A DNA stretch of 64,000 nt, taken from NCBI GenBank assembly GCA_015062005.1, contig SUVL01000011.1, positions 16,208 through 80,207 of the forward strand, written 5' to 3'. Made by a program: the position numbers and the translations under genes. Below the pieces are notes generated by a model, which was not told the origin of the DNA, did not search any database, and saw only the letters and a program-made list of their open reading frames with translations. This DNA comes from Akkermansiaceae bacterium. Lineage in GTDB: Bacteria; Verrucomicrobiota; Verrucomicrobiia; Verrucomicrobiales; Akkermansiaceae. The stretch's first letter is position 1, and every line of letters begins with the position of its first letter. Below are positions 49,434-57,544 of the stretch, one piece after another.

Positions 49434-50966
49434 ATGGCAAATAAACCTGTAGTACTTATCATCCGCGACGGCTGGGGCCGCAACCCGCAGGGCCCGGAAG
49501 CCGCCAATCAGACCGGCGATGCTACCGTTCTCGCCAAGACTCCTTTCACCGACAAACTGCTGGCCACCTGCCCGCACATGATGCTGGGTGCCTCTGGCCA
49601 GGATGTGGGTCTGCCCGATGGGCAGATGGGCAACTCTGAGGTGGGTCACCTGAATCTGGGTGCCGGCCGCGTGGTGTTCCAGGACCTCTGCCGCATCACC
49701 AACGCCATCAATGATGGCTCCCTGGCTAAGAACCCCGTGATTGTGGATGCCTATGCCAAGGCAGCCGGCAGCCGCCTGCACCTCATGGGCCTCGTGTCCG
49801 ACGGCGGCGTACACTCCCACATCGACCACCTCATCGGCCTGGTGAAGATTGCCGCCGAAGCCGGCGTGAAGGATATCTTCATCCACGCCATCATGGACGG
49901 CCGCGATACCGACCCGAAGAGCGGTGCAGGTTTCCTTCAGCAGCTCCAGGATGCTGTGGCTCCCTACGGCGCGAAGATTGCCACCGTGGTGGGCCGATTC
50001 TTCGCCATGGACCGCGACAAGCGCTGGGACCGTGTGCAGATTGGCTGGGATGCCATCGTACTGGGCAAGGGTGAAGCCTGCACCTGCTCCCCCGCAGACT
50101 ACGCCCGCAAGAGCTATGAGGACGGCGTGACGGACGAGTTCATGAAGCCCGCCGTGTTTGTGGAGGCAGACCAGCAGCGCGTGCGCGATGGCGATGTGGT
50201 GTACTTCTTCAACTTCCGCGCCGACCGTGCCCGCGAGCTTTCCCGCGCCTTCATCTACGAGGACTTCGACGGCTTCGACCGCACGGTGCAGCCCAAGGTT
50301 CACTATGTGACCATGTCCGAATACGAGGCCTGCTACCCGACTCCGATTGTATTCGAGCAGGAGCAGCTTTCCAACATTCTGGGTGAGGTAATCGCCAAGG
50401 CCGGGCTCAAGCAGCTCCGCATCGCCGAGACCGAGAAATACGCCCACGTGACCTTCTTCTTCAACGGTGGTGTGGAAACCCAGTTCGAGGGCGAAGACCG
50501 CATCCTGGTGCCCTCCCCCCGCGAAGTGGCCACCTACGACCTCAAGCCCCAGATGAGCGTGGGCGAAGTGGCCGATAAGTTCGTGGAAGCCATCGGCAAC
50601 TACGATATTGCCATCATGAACTTCGCCAACCCCGACATGGTGGGTCACACCGGTTACCTTGAGGCTGGCATCGCTGCCTGTGAGGCGGTGGACGCAGCCC
50701 TGGAGAAGAGCGTGAACAAGATTCTGGAACTGGGCGGCTGCTGCCTTATCTGCGCCGACCACGGCAACTGCGAGAACATGCTCAACCCGGACGGCTCCCC
50801 CAACACCGCCCACACCACCAACCTGGTGGACCTCATCTACTGCGGCCCGGATCAGGACAGCATCACTCTGAGCGATGGTATCCTGGCCGATATCTCCCCC
50901 ACGCTGCTGCACCTGCTCGGCATTGAGCAGCCCGCCGAAATGACTGGCCACAGCCTGGTGAAGTAA
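49434..50966 (+). CDS. gpmI: 2,3-bisphosphoglycerate-independent phosphoglycerate mutase
   Basis: Interconverts 3- and 2-phosphoglycerate in glycolysis. The 510-aa protein of the alkaline phosphatase superfamily shows VVLIIRDGWGRNP at the N-terminus, the catalytic Ser in DGQMGNSEVGHLNLGAGR, GLVSDGGVHSHIDHL, MDGRDTDPKSG and GRFFAMDRDKRWDRV, then the metal sites PDMVGHTGYLEAG and CADHGNCENM. Length is normal. It has its own promoter and terminator. Confidence 0.97.
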   Translation: MANKPVVLIIRDGWGRNPQGPEAANQTGDATVLAKTPFTDKLLATCPHMMLGASGQDVGLPDGQMGNSEVGHLNLGAGRVVFQDLCRITNAINDGSLAKNPVIVDAYAKAAGSRLHLMGLVSDGGVHSHIDHLIGLVKIAAEAGVKDIFIHAIMDGRDTDPKSGAGFLQQLQDAVAPYGAKIATVVGRFFAMDRDKRWDRVQIGWDAIVLGKGEACTCSPADYARKSYEDGVTDEFMKPAVFVEADQQRVRDGDVVYFFNFRADRARELSRAFIYEDFDGFDRTVQPKVHYVTMSEYEACYPTPIVFEQEQLSNILGEVIAKAGLKQLRIAETEKYAHVTFFFNGGVETQFEGEDRILVPSPREVATYDLKPQMSVGEVADKFVEAIGNYDIAIMNFANPDMVGHTGYLEAGIAACEAVDAALEKSVNKILELGGCCLICADHGNCENMLNPDGSPNTAHTTNLVDLIYCGPDQDSITLSDGILADISPTLLHLLGIEQPAEMTGHSLVK

Positions 50967-50995
50967 GCCCGCAGCTTAGCTCAAGCTCATTTCAC

Positions 50996-51027
50996 AAGCC
51001 GCTTTCCCTCACAGGAAAGCGGCTTTT
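50996..51027 (+). terminator. Rho-independent terminator after gpmI
   Basis: A 12-bp stem (AAGCCGCTTTCC at 50996-51007 with its complement at 51014-51025), a 6-nt loop, and T residues that overlap the end of the stem. Confidence 0.88.
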
Positions 51028-51154
51028 ACATGCGGATTGCTGCCCAGGCAATGATAGCTAGCCCCCATGCGTATGGACCCATCCGCCGCTAATGCCGGGG
51101 CAATAAATCGTGAATCCGGGTGGCCTGGCTCTCTGGGTCTCACGGGATCAGCGG

Positions 51155-53116
51155 TCACTCCGGGGCATAGCTTCCGGTAGTGTGGCGCAGGCTGATGGGT
51201 GCAAACAAACGCAGCTTACCGGCAGCTCCAAGGCGGATTCCCTGCCCGGCAGGCTCACCGGCCGGCAGGCCCTGGCCAATCAGCATGTCTCCCCGCCAGA
51301 GGTAATAGCCCTGCGGTTTGTTCTGCGCGGCGTCACCGGGGTGCCAGGCCAGACGCAGCGGCGGCACCTCCGCCATTGACGGAGCACAGTACAATTTGCG
51401 CTCTCCCCAGCAGATGCTGGTGGGGGTCAGGCGCACGGTGCCGCTGCCCAGGGAATCGCTCACGCAGAGTTCCACCACGTCGCTTTCCTGACTGCTGTGC
51501 TTGCGCGCACCCTTGATGGCAAAGCGAAGTTCCACGCTGTATCCCTTCTCCCGGTCAAAGAGGGGCTCGTGCGAGATGCAATGCGGCGTCTTGACCGCAC
51601 GGGCCAGCTTCACCAGGTTCGGCCACCCGGCGGAGGACGCCCTGGGGAGCCCGGCGGTGCGCCCCGGCAGGCCCATGGCGCGGGCCAGGTTGCCGGCAAT
51701 GATGAGAGAGCCCTGCTCATTCGGGTGCAGACCGTCCCGCCCCGGGCGGTTCGACATGGAATCCGGCCAGCTGAAAGGCACAGCGTGGTCAGAGTCGACC
51801 ATGCCGCGGTTCACCTCGACATACACCAGTTTCCTGCCGTGGGCTTCACCGTATTTCCGCACCCATTCCCGCAGCAAGGCATTGTATTGCTGCACCGCGA
51901 GGTGGCGCTCCGGCTGGTTATTGTTGTGGTGACTCCCCCAGCAGGGGACGGCCATCACGTAGAGTACATCGGAATCCTCCTTCAGCACATCGGCCGCGAT
52001 GCGTCCCATATTGCCCCAGTCCTTACCGGCGCGCCAGCTGTAGCGGCCGCCGTTGTGGCTCACCTTGCCACCCAGCATGTTCTGCATCTTGCGGACAAAC
52101 TGTTCGGGGGCATATCCGCCATCCGATAACAGGTCGTTCGTGCCCATCAGGCAGCACCAGGTGTCGCAATTGAAGGCAGCGGCGGCAGATTTGGTGGAAT
52201 GCCCGCCGTAGTTCACCCCGGTCATGCCGGAGTTGGAACCGGAAATGATATTGTGCGTGCGCCCGGAAGACTGCGCCAGGTGCACATTCGGAAAGGGCAC
52301 ACCGGCATATGAATCACCCGCATCACTCGTGCTCAGTTTGGTATAACCGGGAGTGTAGCCGCTGCGGGGGCCCACAATCTGCGCTTCAATACCATTATCC
52401 ACCAGTGTCTTGAACAACTGCCAGCGCCAGGTCTGGTCATTCACACCGTGGGTGATGGAATCGCCGCAGAACATGATGCGACCCAGCGAGTTCTCCCTGG
52501 TTCTGGTGAATGGTTTTGTGTAATCCTCCGGTGCCTTGTAACCGGCGGTATCCAGCGTAGAGGCGACCTTGATGCCGACCGCTGCCACGTAATTCGTGTT
52601 CACGGAATACGCATGCGTTGTATCAAAGGGCAGCTGGGTCTTCAGGTTCGGAGCCGTGAGCAGCGTTTTACCGCTGCAGCTCACAGTGATTCCCTGCGCG
52701 GGATTGATGGAGAGCAACAGCTTGACCCTGCCGCCCGCAGCTTGGGATTTGAGCTGCTCGTAACTCAGGGTCCCGTCTTTCTCCCAGGGCTGGCCATCCC
52801 AGTAGCAGGTAATGTGCTTCGCGGTATCAGCCAGGCCGTATACCAGCTTGCGGCCATTGGGCATACTCATTTCCCAAGTCACCAGGGGTCCCTGCTTGTA
52901 ATCATTGGAGCCCAGGTAACTTTCCAATGCGGCAAGGTCCAGCGTGAGCTCAAGCTCACTCACGGCGGGAGATTTCACCGCAAAGCGGCCGGCTCCATCA
53001 TATATGACGCGGTTATGCTCATCGCAGAAGCTGTCTTTCAGGTTAGCATAATCCGCCGCCCCGGCATGCAATGCCAGCGCGAGCACCAGGCTGGTGGTCA
53101 ATTTAGTCTTAATCAT
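51155..53116 (-). CDS. Secreted SGNH/GDSL-type esterase
   Basis: A 653-aa protein with a signal peptide (MIKTKLTTSLVLALALHAGA, cleavage near 20). An N-terminal domain of about 200 residues resembles a beta-sandwich. The SGNH hydrolase follows: FCGDSITHG with catalytic S220, a Gly in the GYTPG region, LMGTNDLLSD with the block III Asn, and DGLHPNEQG with D461 and H464. The last 170 residues are again strand-like. Such enzymes often remove acetyl groups, for example from sialic acid, which would help mucin breakdown. It overlaps the stop of a response regulator by 4 nt (ATGA), so both are translated from one message. Confidence 0.88.
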   Translation of the reverse strand: MIKTKLTTSLVLALALHAGAADYANLKDSFCDEHNRVIYDGAGRFAVKSPAVSELELTLDLAALESYLGSNDYKQGPLVTWEMSMPNGRKLVYGLADTAKHITCYWDGQPWEKDGTLSYEQLKSQAAGGRVKLLLSINPAQGITVSCSGKTLLTAPNLKTQLPFDTTHAYSVNTNYVAAVGIKVASTLDTAGYKAPEDYTKPFTRTRENSLGRIMFCGDSITHGVNDQTWRWQLFKTLVDNGIEAQIVGPRSGYTPGYTKLSTSDAGDSYAGVPFPNVHLAQSSGRTHNIISGSNSGMTGVNYGGHSTKSAAAAFNCDTWCCLMGTNDLLSDGGYAPEQFVRKMQNMLGGKVSHNGGRYSWRAGKDWGNMGRIAADVLKEDSDVLYVMAVPCWGSHHNNNQPERHLAVQQYNALLREWVRKYGEAHGRKLVYVEVNRGMVDSDHAVPFSWPDSMSNRPGRDGLHPNEQGSLIIAGNLARAMGLPGRTAGLPRASSAGWPNLVKLARAVKTPHCISHEPLFDREKGYSVELRFAIKGARKHSSQESDVVELCVSDSLGSGTVRLTPTSICWGERKLYCAPSMAEVPPLRLAWHPGDAAQNKPQGYYLWRGDMLIGQGLPAGEPAGQGIRLGAAGKLRLFAPISLRHTTGSYAPE

Positions 53117-53805
53117 CGGTCTGTGTTCGTGGGGTCGGGGGTAAAATAATATCCGGAGCCGCGTTCCGTCACAATGCAGGCGGCATGCTCGCCCAGCTTC
53201 TGGCGCAAGCGCTTCACATGCGTATCCAAAGCGCGGCTCTGTGTTGTATCCGCATAACCGAAAAGCACCTTCTGCAGCTCGTAGCGGTCCTGCACCTTGC
53301 CGGGACGCTCCATCAGGTAGGCCAGCAGCTTGAACTCCGCCGTGGTCAGCTCCAATGGTACACCTCCCAGCGTGGCGGCCAGTGTGTTCTTATCCAGCAC
53401 CAATGCGCCGCTGCGCACCACCAGCTGCGCCGCCCCGGCATTCGCACGGGTCAGCACGTTGCGCACGCGCAACACGAGTTCCTTGGGGCTGAAGGGCTTG
53501 GTCACATAATCATCTGCCCCCAGAGAGAGTCCCTCCAGGCGGTCATCCAACGCTCCTCGCGCGGTCAGGAAGATAACCGGTATGCGGCGGGTCATCTCAT
53601 TCTCCTTCATGGCGCGGAAAATCTGCATACCATCCATTCCCGGTAGCATCACATCCAGGATAACCAGATCCGGGAGCAAGCGTTGAATCTGCTCCCAGCC
53701 TTCATTGCCGTGGTGTACCAGTGCGCACTTCCAGCCCTGGCGCTCCAGATTAAATGCCACCAGTTCTGCGATATCCACATCGTCCTCTACCACGAGAATC
53801 TGCAT
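53113..53805 (-). CDS. OmpR/PhoB-family response regulator
   Basis: A 230-aa transcription factor. The receiver domain has the acidic pocket (VVEDD), the phospho-acceptor Asp in LVILDVMLPGMDG near residue 51, the Thr in VIFLTARG and the Lys in YVTKPFSP. The C-terminal winged helix shows ELTTAEFKLLAYLMERPGKV and SRALDTHVKRLRQKLGEHAACIVTERGSGYYF. No sensor kinase is adjacent, and the only co-transcribed gene is the SGNH esterase. A regulator of carbohydrate or ester use is an inference from this coupling. Confidence 0.94.
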   Translation of the reverse strand: MQILVVEDDVDIAELVAFNLERQGWKCALVHHGNEGWEQIQRLLPDLVILDVMLPGMDGMQIFRAMKENEMTRRIPVIFLTARGALDDRLEGLSLGADDYVTKPFSPKELVLRVRNVLTRANAGAAQLVVRSGALVLDKNTLAATLGGVPLELTTAEFKLLAYLMERPGKVQDRYELQKVLFGYADTTQSRALDTHVKRLRQKLGEHAACIVTERGSGYYFTPDPTNTDR

Positions 53806-53898
53806 ATGCTCACCATTCTAGCATATTCTCCGTCTCTGAAAAGTCTATTTTTCCCATCTCTTGCACCATCTGGCAAAAAATGACAGCTTATTAACGAA

Positions 53899-53934
53899 AT
53901 TACCGGAATGGAGCAGCTGTTCCATTCCGGTAAT
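53899..53934 (-). terminator. Perfect hairpin after the NfeD gene
   Basis: A perfect 14-bp stem (ATTACCGGAATGGA at 53899-53912 with its complement at 53921-53934) and an 8-nt loop. It starts 20 nt after the NfeD stop. On the minus strand it is followed by TTTCGTTAATAA, a weak T tract, so it is a likely terminator of the slipin-NfeD pair. An operator role cannot be excluded. Confidence 0.65.
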
Positions 53935-53954
53935 GCACAAACGATGGGGGGGTA

Positions 53955-54446
53955 TCAGGGCTGCTCCGGACGCACCGTGGCAAAACCATCCTTGACAGAG
54001 GTGATAACCACGGAGTCACCAGCGGAAAGCATTTGCCGGCATTCATCCGCCACGGGCAGGAACTGGTCGCCGTATTTGACGCTGAGATTCTCCCCCTGCC
54101 CGACGATGCGGCCGCGGGTGCCAGCCAGGTTCTCCTGAGCCTCCTTCGGAGCACGGCGAAGAATGACATCCATCACCAGGCGACGGACGCAATGAGTCCA
54201 GAGCGTGTAGTAGAAGGCCGCGCAGAGAATGAGGATGACGATGTAGACAAGCACCAGCCACTGCAACGGCAGCTCAAACTGCATGGTTCCCCAGAAGGCA
54301 AAAACCAGCATGGAAATCCAGGAGAGGAACTCCGTGTTGCAGAATACATCCAGCACGAGCAGCGTAAGGCTGATGGCGAGCATCCAGTGCAGGAAGGTGC
54401 CATTTGACACGCCGAAGAAATCGGCCAGGAAAAACATGGCAGGCAT
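53955..54446 (-). CDS. NfeD-like membrane protein
   Basis: A 163-aa protein with three or four hydrophobic segments (residues about 15-90) and a C-terminal OB-like domain (residues about 105-160; NLAGTRGRIVGQGENLSVKYGD then GDSVVITSVKDGFATVRP). NfeD proteins pair with slipins or SPFH proteins, and here the slipin is the directly upstream gene (8 nt). The pair probably organises membrane microdomains or membrane protein quality control. Confidence 0.82.
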   Translation of the reverse strand: MPAMFFLADFFGVSNGTFLHWMLAISLTLLVLDVFCNTEFLSWISMLVFAFWGTMQFELPLQWLVLVYIVILILCAAFYYTLWTHCVRRLVMDVILRRAPKEAQENLAGTRGRIVGQGENLSVKYGDQFLPVADECRQMLSAGDSVVITSVKDGFATVRPEQP

Positions 54447-54454
54447 GGGAGGAA

Positions 54455-55285
54455 TCAGGGTTTAAGGTCAACCACGGCGGGCACGCTGTTGGGCAGGTAC
54501 ACGGTGGAGGCAGGATTGGTGGAGATAGTGGCATACCCCTCCAGGGCCTGGCGGTTCATAAGCACCTTGGCTGCGGCTTCGGCACCGATGATGCCGGCCA
54601 GTTTCTCCACATAGGCAGCCTCGGCTTCAGCTGCCAGCCTCAGCGCCTCTGCCGCACCCTGAGCCCGGAGAATGGCAGCCTGCCGCTCGGCCTCGGCCAG
54701 GCGGATTTTGGCGGTGCTTTCGCCCTCTGCCTGCAAGGCAGTGGAGCGGCTGATACGCTCGGCCTCCATCTGGCGGAGCATAGCCTCGCGGGTTTCGGAA
54801 TCGGTGGTGAGTTCCTTGATTTCAATGGAGGTGATGGCAATACCCCAGCGTGCCACGGTTGAAGAAACAGCCAGCGTAACCATCTCCGACATTTCGGAAC
54901 GGGAGGAGAGGATTTCATCCAGGTTACGGCTGCCGATCAAGGAACGCATTTCATTGAGCACCAGTTCAATGAGCGACTGATGCAGGCGTTCCACCTCATA
55001 CACTGCCTTGATGGGGTCCGTAATGCGCCAGCGCACCACGCAGTTCATCTGCATCGTGGCGTTATCCTTGGTGATGCAGGAGCGGGGCTGAGTATCGAGC
55101 AACTGTTCTGTCAGTTCAATAAAATAGCCATCCTTGTTGGAAAGGCTCCCCCAGGCGGGAGACACATCGCGCAGTTTCTGCAGGAACGGGATACGGAACT
55201 GCAAACCGCTCTTCTTCACAGAAACAGGTTTGCCGAACATTTCGACAATGGCGCAGTGGCCTTGTTTTACGGTGAAAATAAACAT
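54455..55285 (-). CDS. Slipin/SPFH-domain membrane protein
   Basis: A 276-aa protein of the SPFH (stomatin/prohibitin) superfamily. It starts with a hydrophobic stretch and GLQFRIPFLQKL, then WRITDPIKAVYEVERLHQSLIELVLNEMRSLIGSRNLDEIL, typical of the SPFH domain. A long Ala/Glu-rich coiled coil follows (AEAERQAAILRAQGAAEALRLAAEAEA), ending with a short Pro-containing tail. It forms oligomers at the inner membrane. It lies directly upstream of its usual partner NfeD. Confidence 0.92.
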   Translation of the reverse strand: MFIFTVKQGHCAIVEMFGKPVSVKKSGLQFRIPFLQKLRDVSPAWGSLSNKDGYFIELTEQLLDTQPRSCITKDNATMQMNCVVRWRITDPIKAVYEVERLHQSLIELVLNEMRSLIGSRNLDEILSSRSEMSEMVTLAVSSTVARWGIAITSIEIKELTTDSETREAMLRQMEAERISRSTALQAEGESTAKIRLAEAERQAAILRAQGAAEALRLAAEAEAAYVEKLAGIIGAEAAAKVLMNRQALEGYATISTNPASTVYLPNSVPAVVDLKP

Positions 55286-55331
55286 GCACTCATCATACTA
55301 CACCCTGACATATATGCAACGTAATGCTTTG

Positions 55332-56231
55332 TCATAGCGCACCAGGGGTCCAGAAAAGGCGGGCGTGCGCCGCCGTAAGCCCCTGCATGCTCAAGTAGCG
55401 CGTGCGGAGCAATTCGGCAGACCGGTGCCCCATATCTACCTGCAAACGGGCAAAATCATGAAATTGCTTAGCATGGTAACTGGCAAACGTGTGGCGCAGC
55501 ACGTCCTGCCGCCAGGGAGTGAGCCCTGCGGCATCGCGCAGGCGCCGCCAGCGCCGCGCCCAGTTCGGGGGGCAGATGCGCCCCTGCTCCACCCCATGCT
55601 CCCGCAGCCAGGCACGAAGCACCAGGTACAGCTGGATATGGCGGCACCCGCCGGTCTTGCTGTGTTGCGGCCGCAGGGTGATGACGGATTCCTCCCAATC
55701 AATATCACCCCAGCCCAGTCGCAGTAGTTCAGCCGGGCGCACCCCAGCCCAGAGCATAAGGCCCAACGCAGGCATGCAGCTGCGGTGGGAAGATTGCCGG
55801 GCCAGGCGCAGCAGGCGCACCAGCTCTGACCAGCTCAAAGGGCTGATTTCCCGCTCCTGCAGACGCGGCGGCAGTATCAGGCCTACCGGATTCGTCAGGC
55901 ACCACTCTTGCCGGCGGCAGTGCTCAAATACCCCATGCAGAATGGTGCGTATCTTACTCTGCTGCCGGGCAGTTGCCCCCAGCTGCACCAGGCTGGCGCA
56001 TTCGCTGCGCCCCAGCCGCTGCACCGGCTGTCCGGCAAGCCCCGGCACCGCCCGCATGAGCCGCCCGCACACGCTGCGAATCTCCGCCAGGGTGCGGGGA
56101 CGGCGCCCAGCCCGCGCAAGCAAAGTTTCCTGCACGGCTCGCGAAAAGCTCACCGGCTCGCCTTCCTCCAGCAGCGCCAGCGCCGCGCGCAGCACCTCCC
56201 TCAAGCGTTCGTTCATCGTCTTTGCTCCCAT
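55332..56231 (-). CDS. Tyrosine recombinase (XerC/D-like integrase)
   Basis: A 299-aa site-specific recombinase. The N-terminal core-binding domain (about residues 20-120) is followed by the catalytic domain: the Arg in LWAGVRPAELLRLGW, the Lys in SKTGGCRH, LRHTFASYH (the usual first His of HxLRH is Asp here: DVLRH), MGHRSAELL and the Tyr nucleophile in RTRYLSMQG. The start at 56231 has AAGGGA 7 nt upstream. It is divergent from a small RHH-like gene, and the space between them is bracketed by a 13-bp inverted repeat. No phage genes are near. It may act on chromosomal sites such as the nearby repeats. Confidence 0.9.
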   Translation of the reverse strand: MGAKTMNERLREVLRAALALLEEGEPVSFSRAVQETLLARAGRRPRTLAEIRSVCGRLMRAVPGLAGQPVQRLGRSECASLVQLGATARQQSKIRTILHGVFEHCRRQEWCLTNPVGLILPPRLQEREISPLSWSELVRLLRLARQSSHRSCMPALGLMLWAGVRPAELLRLGWGDIDWEESVITLRPQHSKTGGCRHIQLYLVLRAWLREHGVEQGRICPPNWARRWRRLRDAAGLTPWRQDVLRHTFASYHAKQFHDFARLQVDMGHRSAELLRTRYLSMQGLTAAHARLFWTPGAL

Positions 56232-56250
56232 TTTATTCCCTTGGTGCCAT

Positions 56251-56439
56251 GGATTGCTAATCCTTAGTCAAGCAAAAAAGAACACCGGGTCACCAATTCC
56301 GTTTTTTAAGCTGTTTATGAATCAGCACGGCTGCCGTGGTGTCACACCCATATGCAGGGAATCCAATTCCTGCATATTCATAAGAAGCTATAGCTTACAG
56401 GATAGCGAAAGAAAGCAAAGCATAGCGGATTAGCAATCC
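56251..56439. repeat. Inverted 13-bp repeats bracketing the recombinase/RHH intergenic region
   Basis: GGATTGCTAATCC at 56251-56263 is the exact reverse complement of GGATTAGCAATCC at 56427-56439, enclosing 163 bp. Each copy is itself nearly palindromic around a 3-bp centre. The right copy is the middle of a longer perfect 15-bp-stem hairpin (56417-56431 with 56435-56449) that ends 9 nt before the ATG at 56459. The left copy lies 20 nt before the recombinase start, inside a TTGACT-containing stretch. Between them is a second imperfect hairpin near 56351-56377. Both an operator pair and a recombinase site pair are compatible with this. Confidence 0.7.
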
Positions 56440-56458
56440 GCTATGCTTTTCTACACTT

Positions 56459-56689
56459 ATGAGACGCGCCTACACTTTCCGCAGTACCCTGGTAATGGAG
56501 CAATGCATGGATGAACTCATGCAGGATTGGGAAATCGACCGGACTTCCGTCATCAAGCTATCGCTCTACCTGCTCTCCATCCATATGAAACAATGCCGGA
56601 TTTCCCACAGCGACCTGTATGGTCTGATCCACGAACTGGAACTACTGGCACCACCGGGATTCCCCGACTACGCCAGTTTTGCGGACTAG
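56459..56689 (+). CDS. Small ribbon-helix-helix-like protein
   Basis: A 76-aa protein whose first half fits the ribbon-helix-helix pattern: a short strand (RAYTFRSTLV) then helix EQCMDELMQDWEI, the turn DRTSVIK and the helix LSLYLLSIHMKQ. RHH proteins bind DNA as dimers, often next to the gene they control. The fold is an inference from pattern only. It is divergent from the tyrosine recombinase, and a perfect palindrome sits directly upstream of its ATG. Its stop overlaps the end of the thioredoxin-like gene by 4 nt (convergent). No Shine-Dalgarno sequence. Confidence 0.6.
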   Translation: MRRAYTFRSTLVMEQCMDELMQDWEIDRTSVIKLSLYLLSIHMKQCRISHSDLYGLIHELELLAPPGFPDYASFAD

Positions 56690-57276
56690 CGGTCTCTCTC
56701 CTCACGGGCTTTTTTCTTCTTAGCCTCTCGTTTCTCTTTCAGAAGCTGCTTCTTGTGTTCCTTGAGGATATCCTTCCACTGGAGCATGTAGATGCCACCC
56801 TTGGCGGCAATGAAATTCCCATCTGCATCCACGATACACAGCGAGGGAAAGCCCAGGCCTTCATAATTCAGGCCGGGAATCGAGCCCAACTCTGCCGGCA
56901 TCACGCCAGGGATATCGTAATCGTGCTCCTCCATGTATTTCTTCACCACATCCTCATCCTCCTGCCCCAGCAGAACGAGCTCCATCTTGGCGCCCTTCAT
57001 CTTCCTGTAGTCCTTCAGAAGCTTCGGCACAAACATCTGACACGGAACACACCAGCTTGCGGAGCGCAGGAAACCATAATACTGCGCCTTCAGATTCGCC
57101 TTCTTCCGGGTCAGATAGCGCGCCTTCGACAGCAATTCCGGAATGGGTGCCATACTCCTGGCTTCCGTGGTCGCCCCGGCTCCTGCGGGTTCAGCCTCTT
57201 CGCCATATGCCGGGCTCAACACCATCGGGAAAACGGCAACAAGACACAGACTGCAAATTCGAATTATTCGCCTCAT
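56686..57276 (-). CDS. Secreted thioredoxin-fold protein
   Basis: A 196-aa protein with a signal peptide (MRRIIRICSLCLVAVFPMVLSPAYG, cleavage near 25). The thioredoxin-like active site is WCVPC at 75-79 in FLRSASWCVPCQMFVPKLL, and a cis-Pro region is in GLGFPSLCIVDADGNFI. It probably acts as a periplasmic thiol:disulfide enzyme. The C-terminus ends in a highly charged Lys/Glu/Arg helix (KEKREAKKKKAREERDR), unusual for the family. It stands alone between the tRNA gene and the convergent RHH-like gene. Confidence 0.85.
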   Translation of the reverse strand: MRRIIRICSLCLVAVFPMVLSPAYGEEAEPAGAGATTEARSMAPIPELLSKARYLTRKKANLKAQYYGFLRSASWCVPCQMFVPKLLKDYRKMKGAKMELVLLGQEDEDVVKKYMEEHDYDIPGVMPAELGSIPGLNYEGLGFPSLCIVDADGNFIAAKGGIYMLQWKDILKEHKKQLLKEKREAKKKKAREERDR

Positions 57277-57363
57277 ACGCGCCTACTATAGCACAACCAT
57301 CCGCATAAGCAACAAAAAAATCGGCTACGCCCACAAGCATAACCATCTCTTTAATTCTTAACA

Positions 57364-57447
57364 TACTACAGACGGGACTCGAACCCGTACGATGTCATCC
57401 ATCGGGAGATTTTAAGTCTCCTGCGTCTACCATTCCGCCACTGTAGC
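57364..57447 (-). tRNA. tRNA-Leu (anticodon UAA)
   Basis: An 84-nt tRNA with a 7-bp acceptor stem (GCTACAG at the 5' end with CTGTAGT at the 3' end), a D-loop with GGCGGAATGGTAGACGC, the anticodon loop CTTAAAA (anticodon at 57412-57414), a long variable arm typical of Leu tRNA, and a T-loop GGTTCGAGTCC. CCA is not encoded; the next bases on the minus strand are TG. Confidence 0.95.
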
Positions 57448-57544
57448 ACTGTTGCGGGTTGAATTGAACCACATTCCGCCCGCCATTGCAAGAAAAAATC
57501 AGGGCATTCTCCGCAAACACACGCACGTTCCATAGTTTGAGTAC

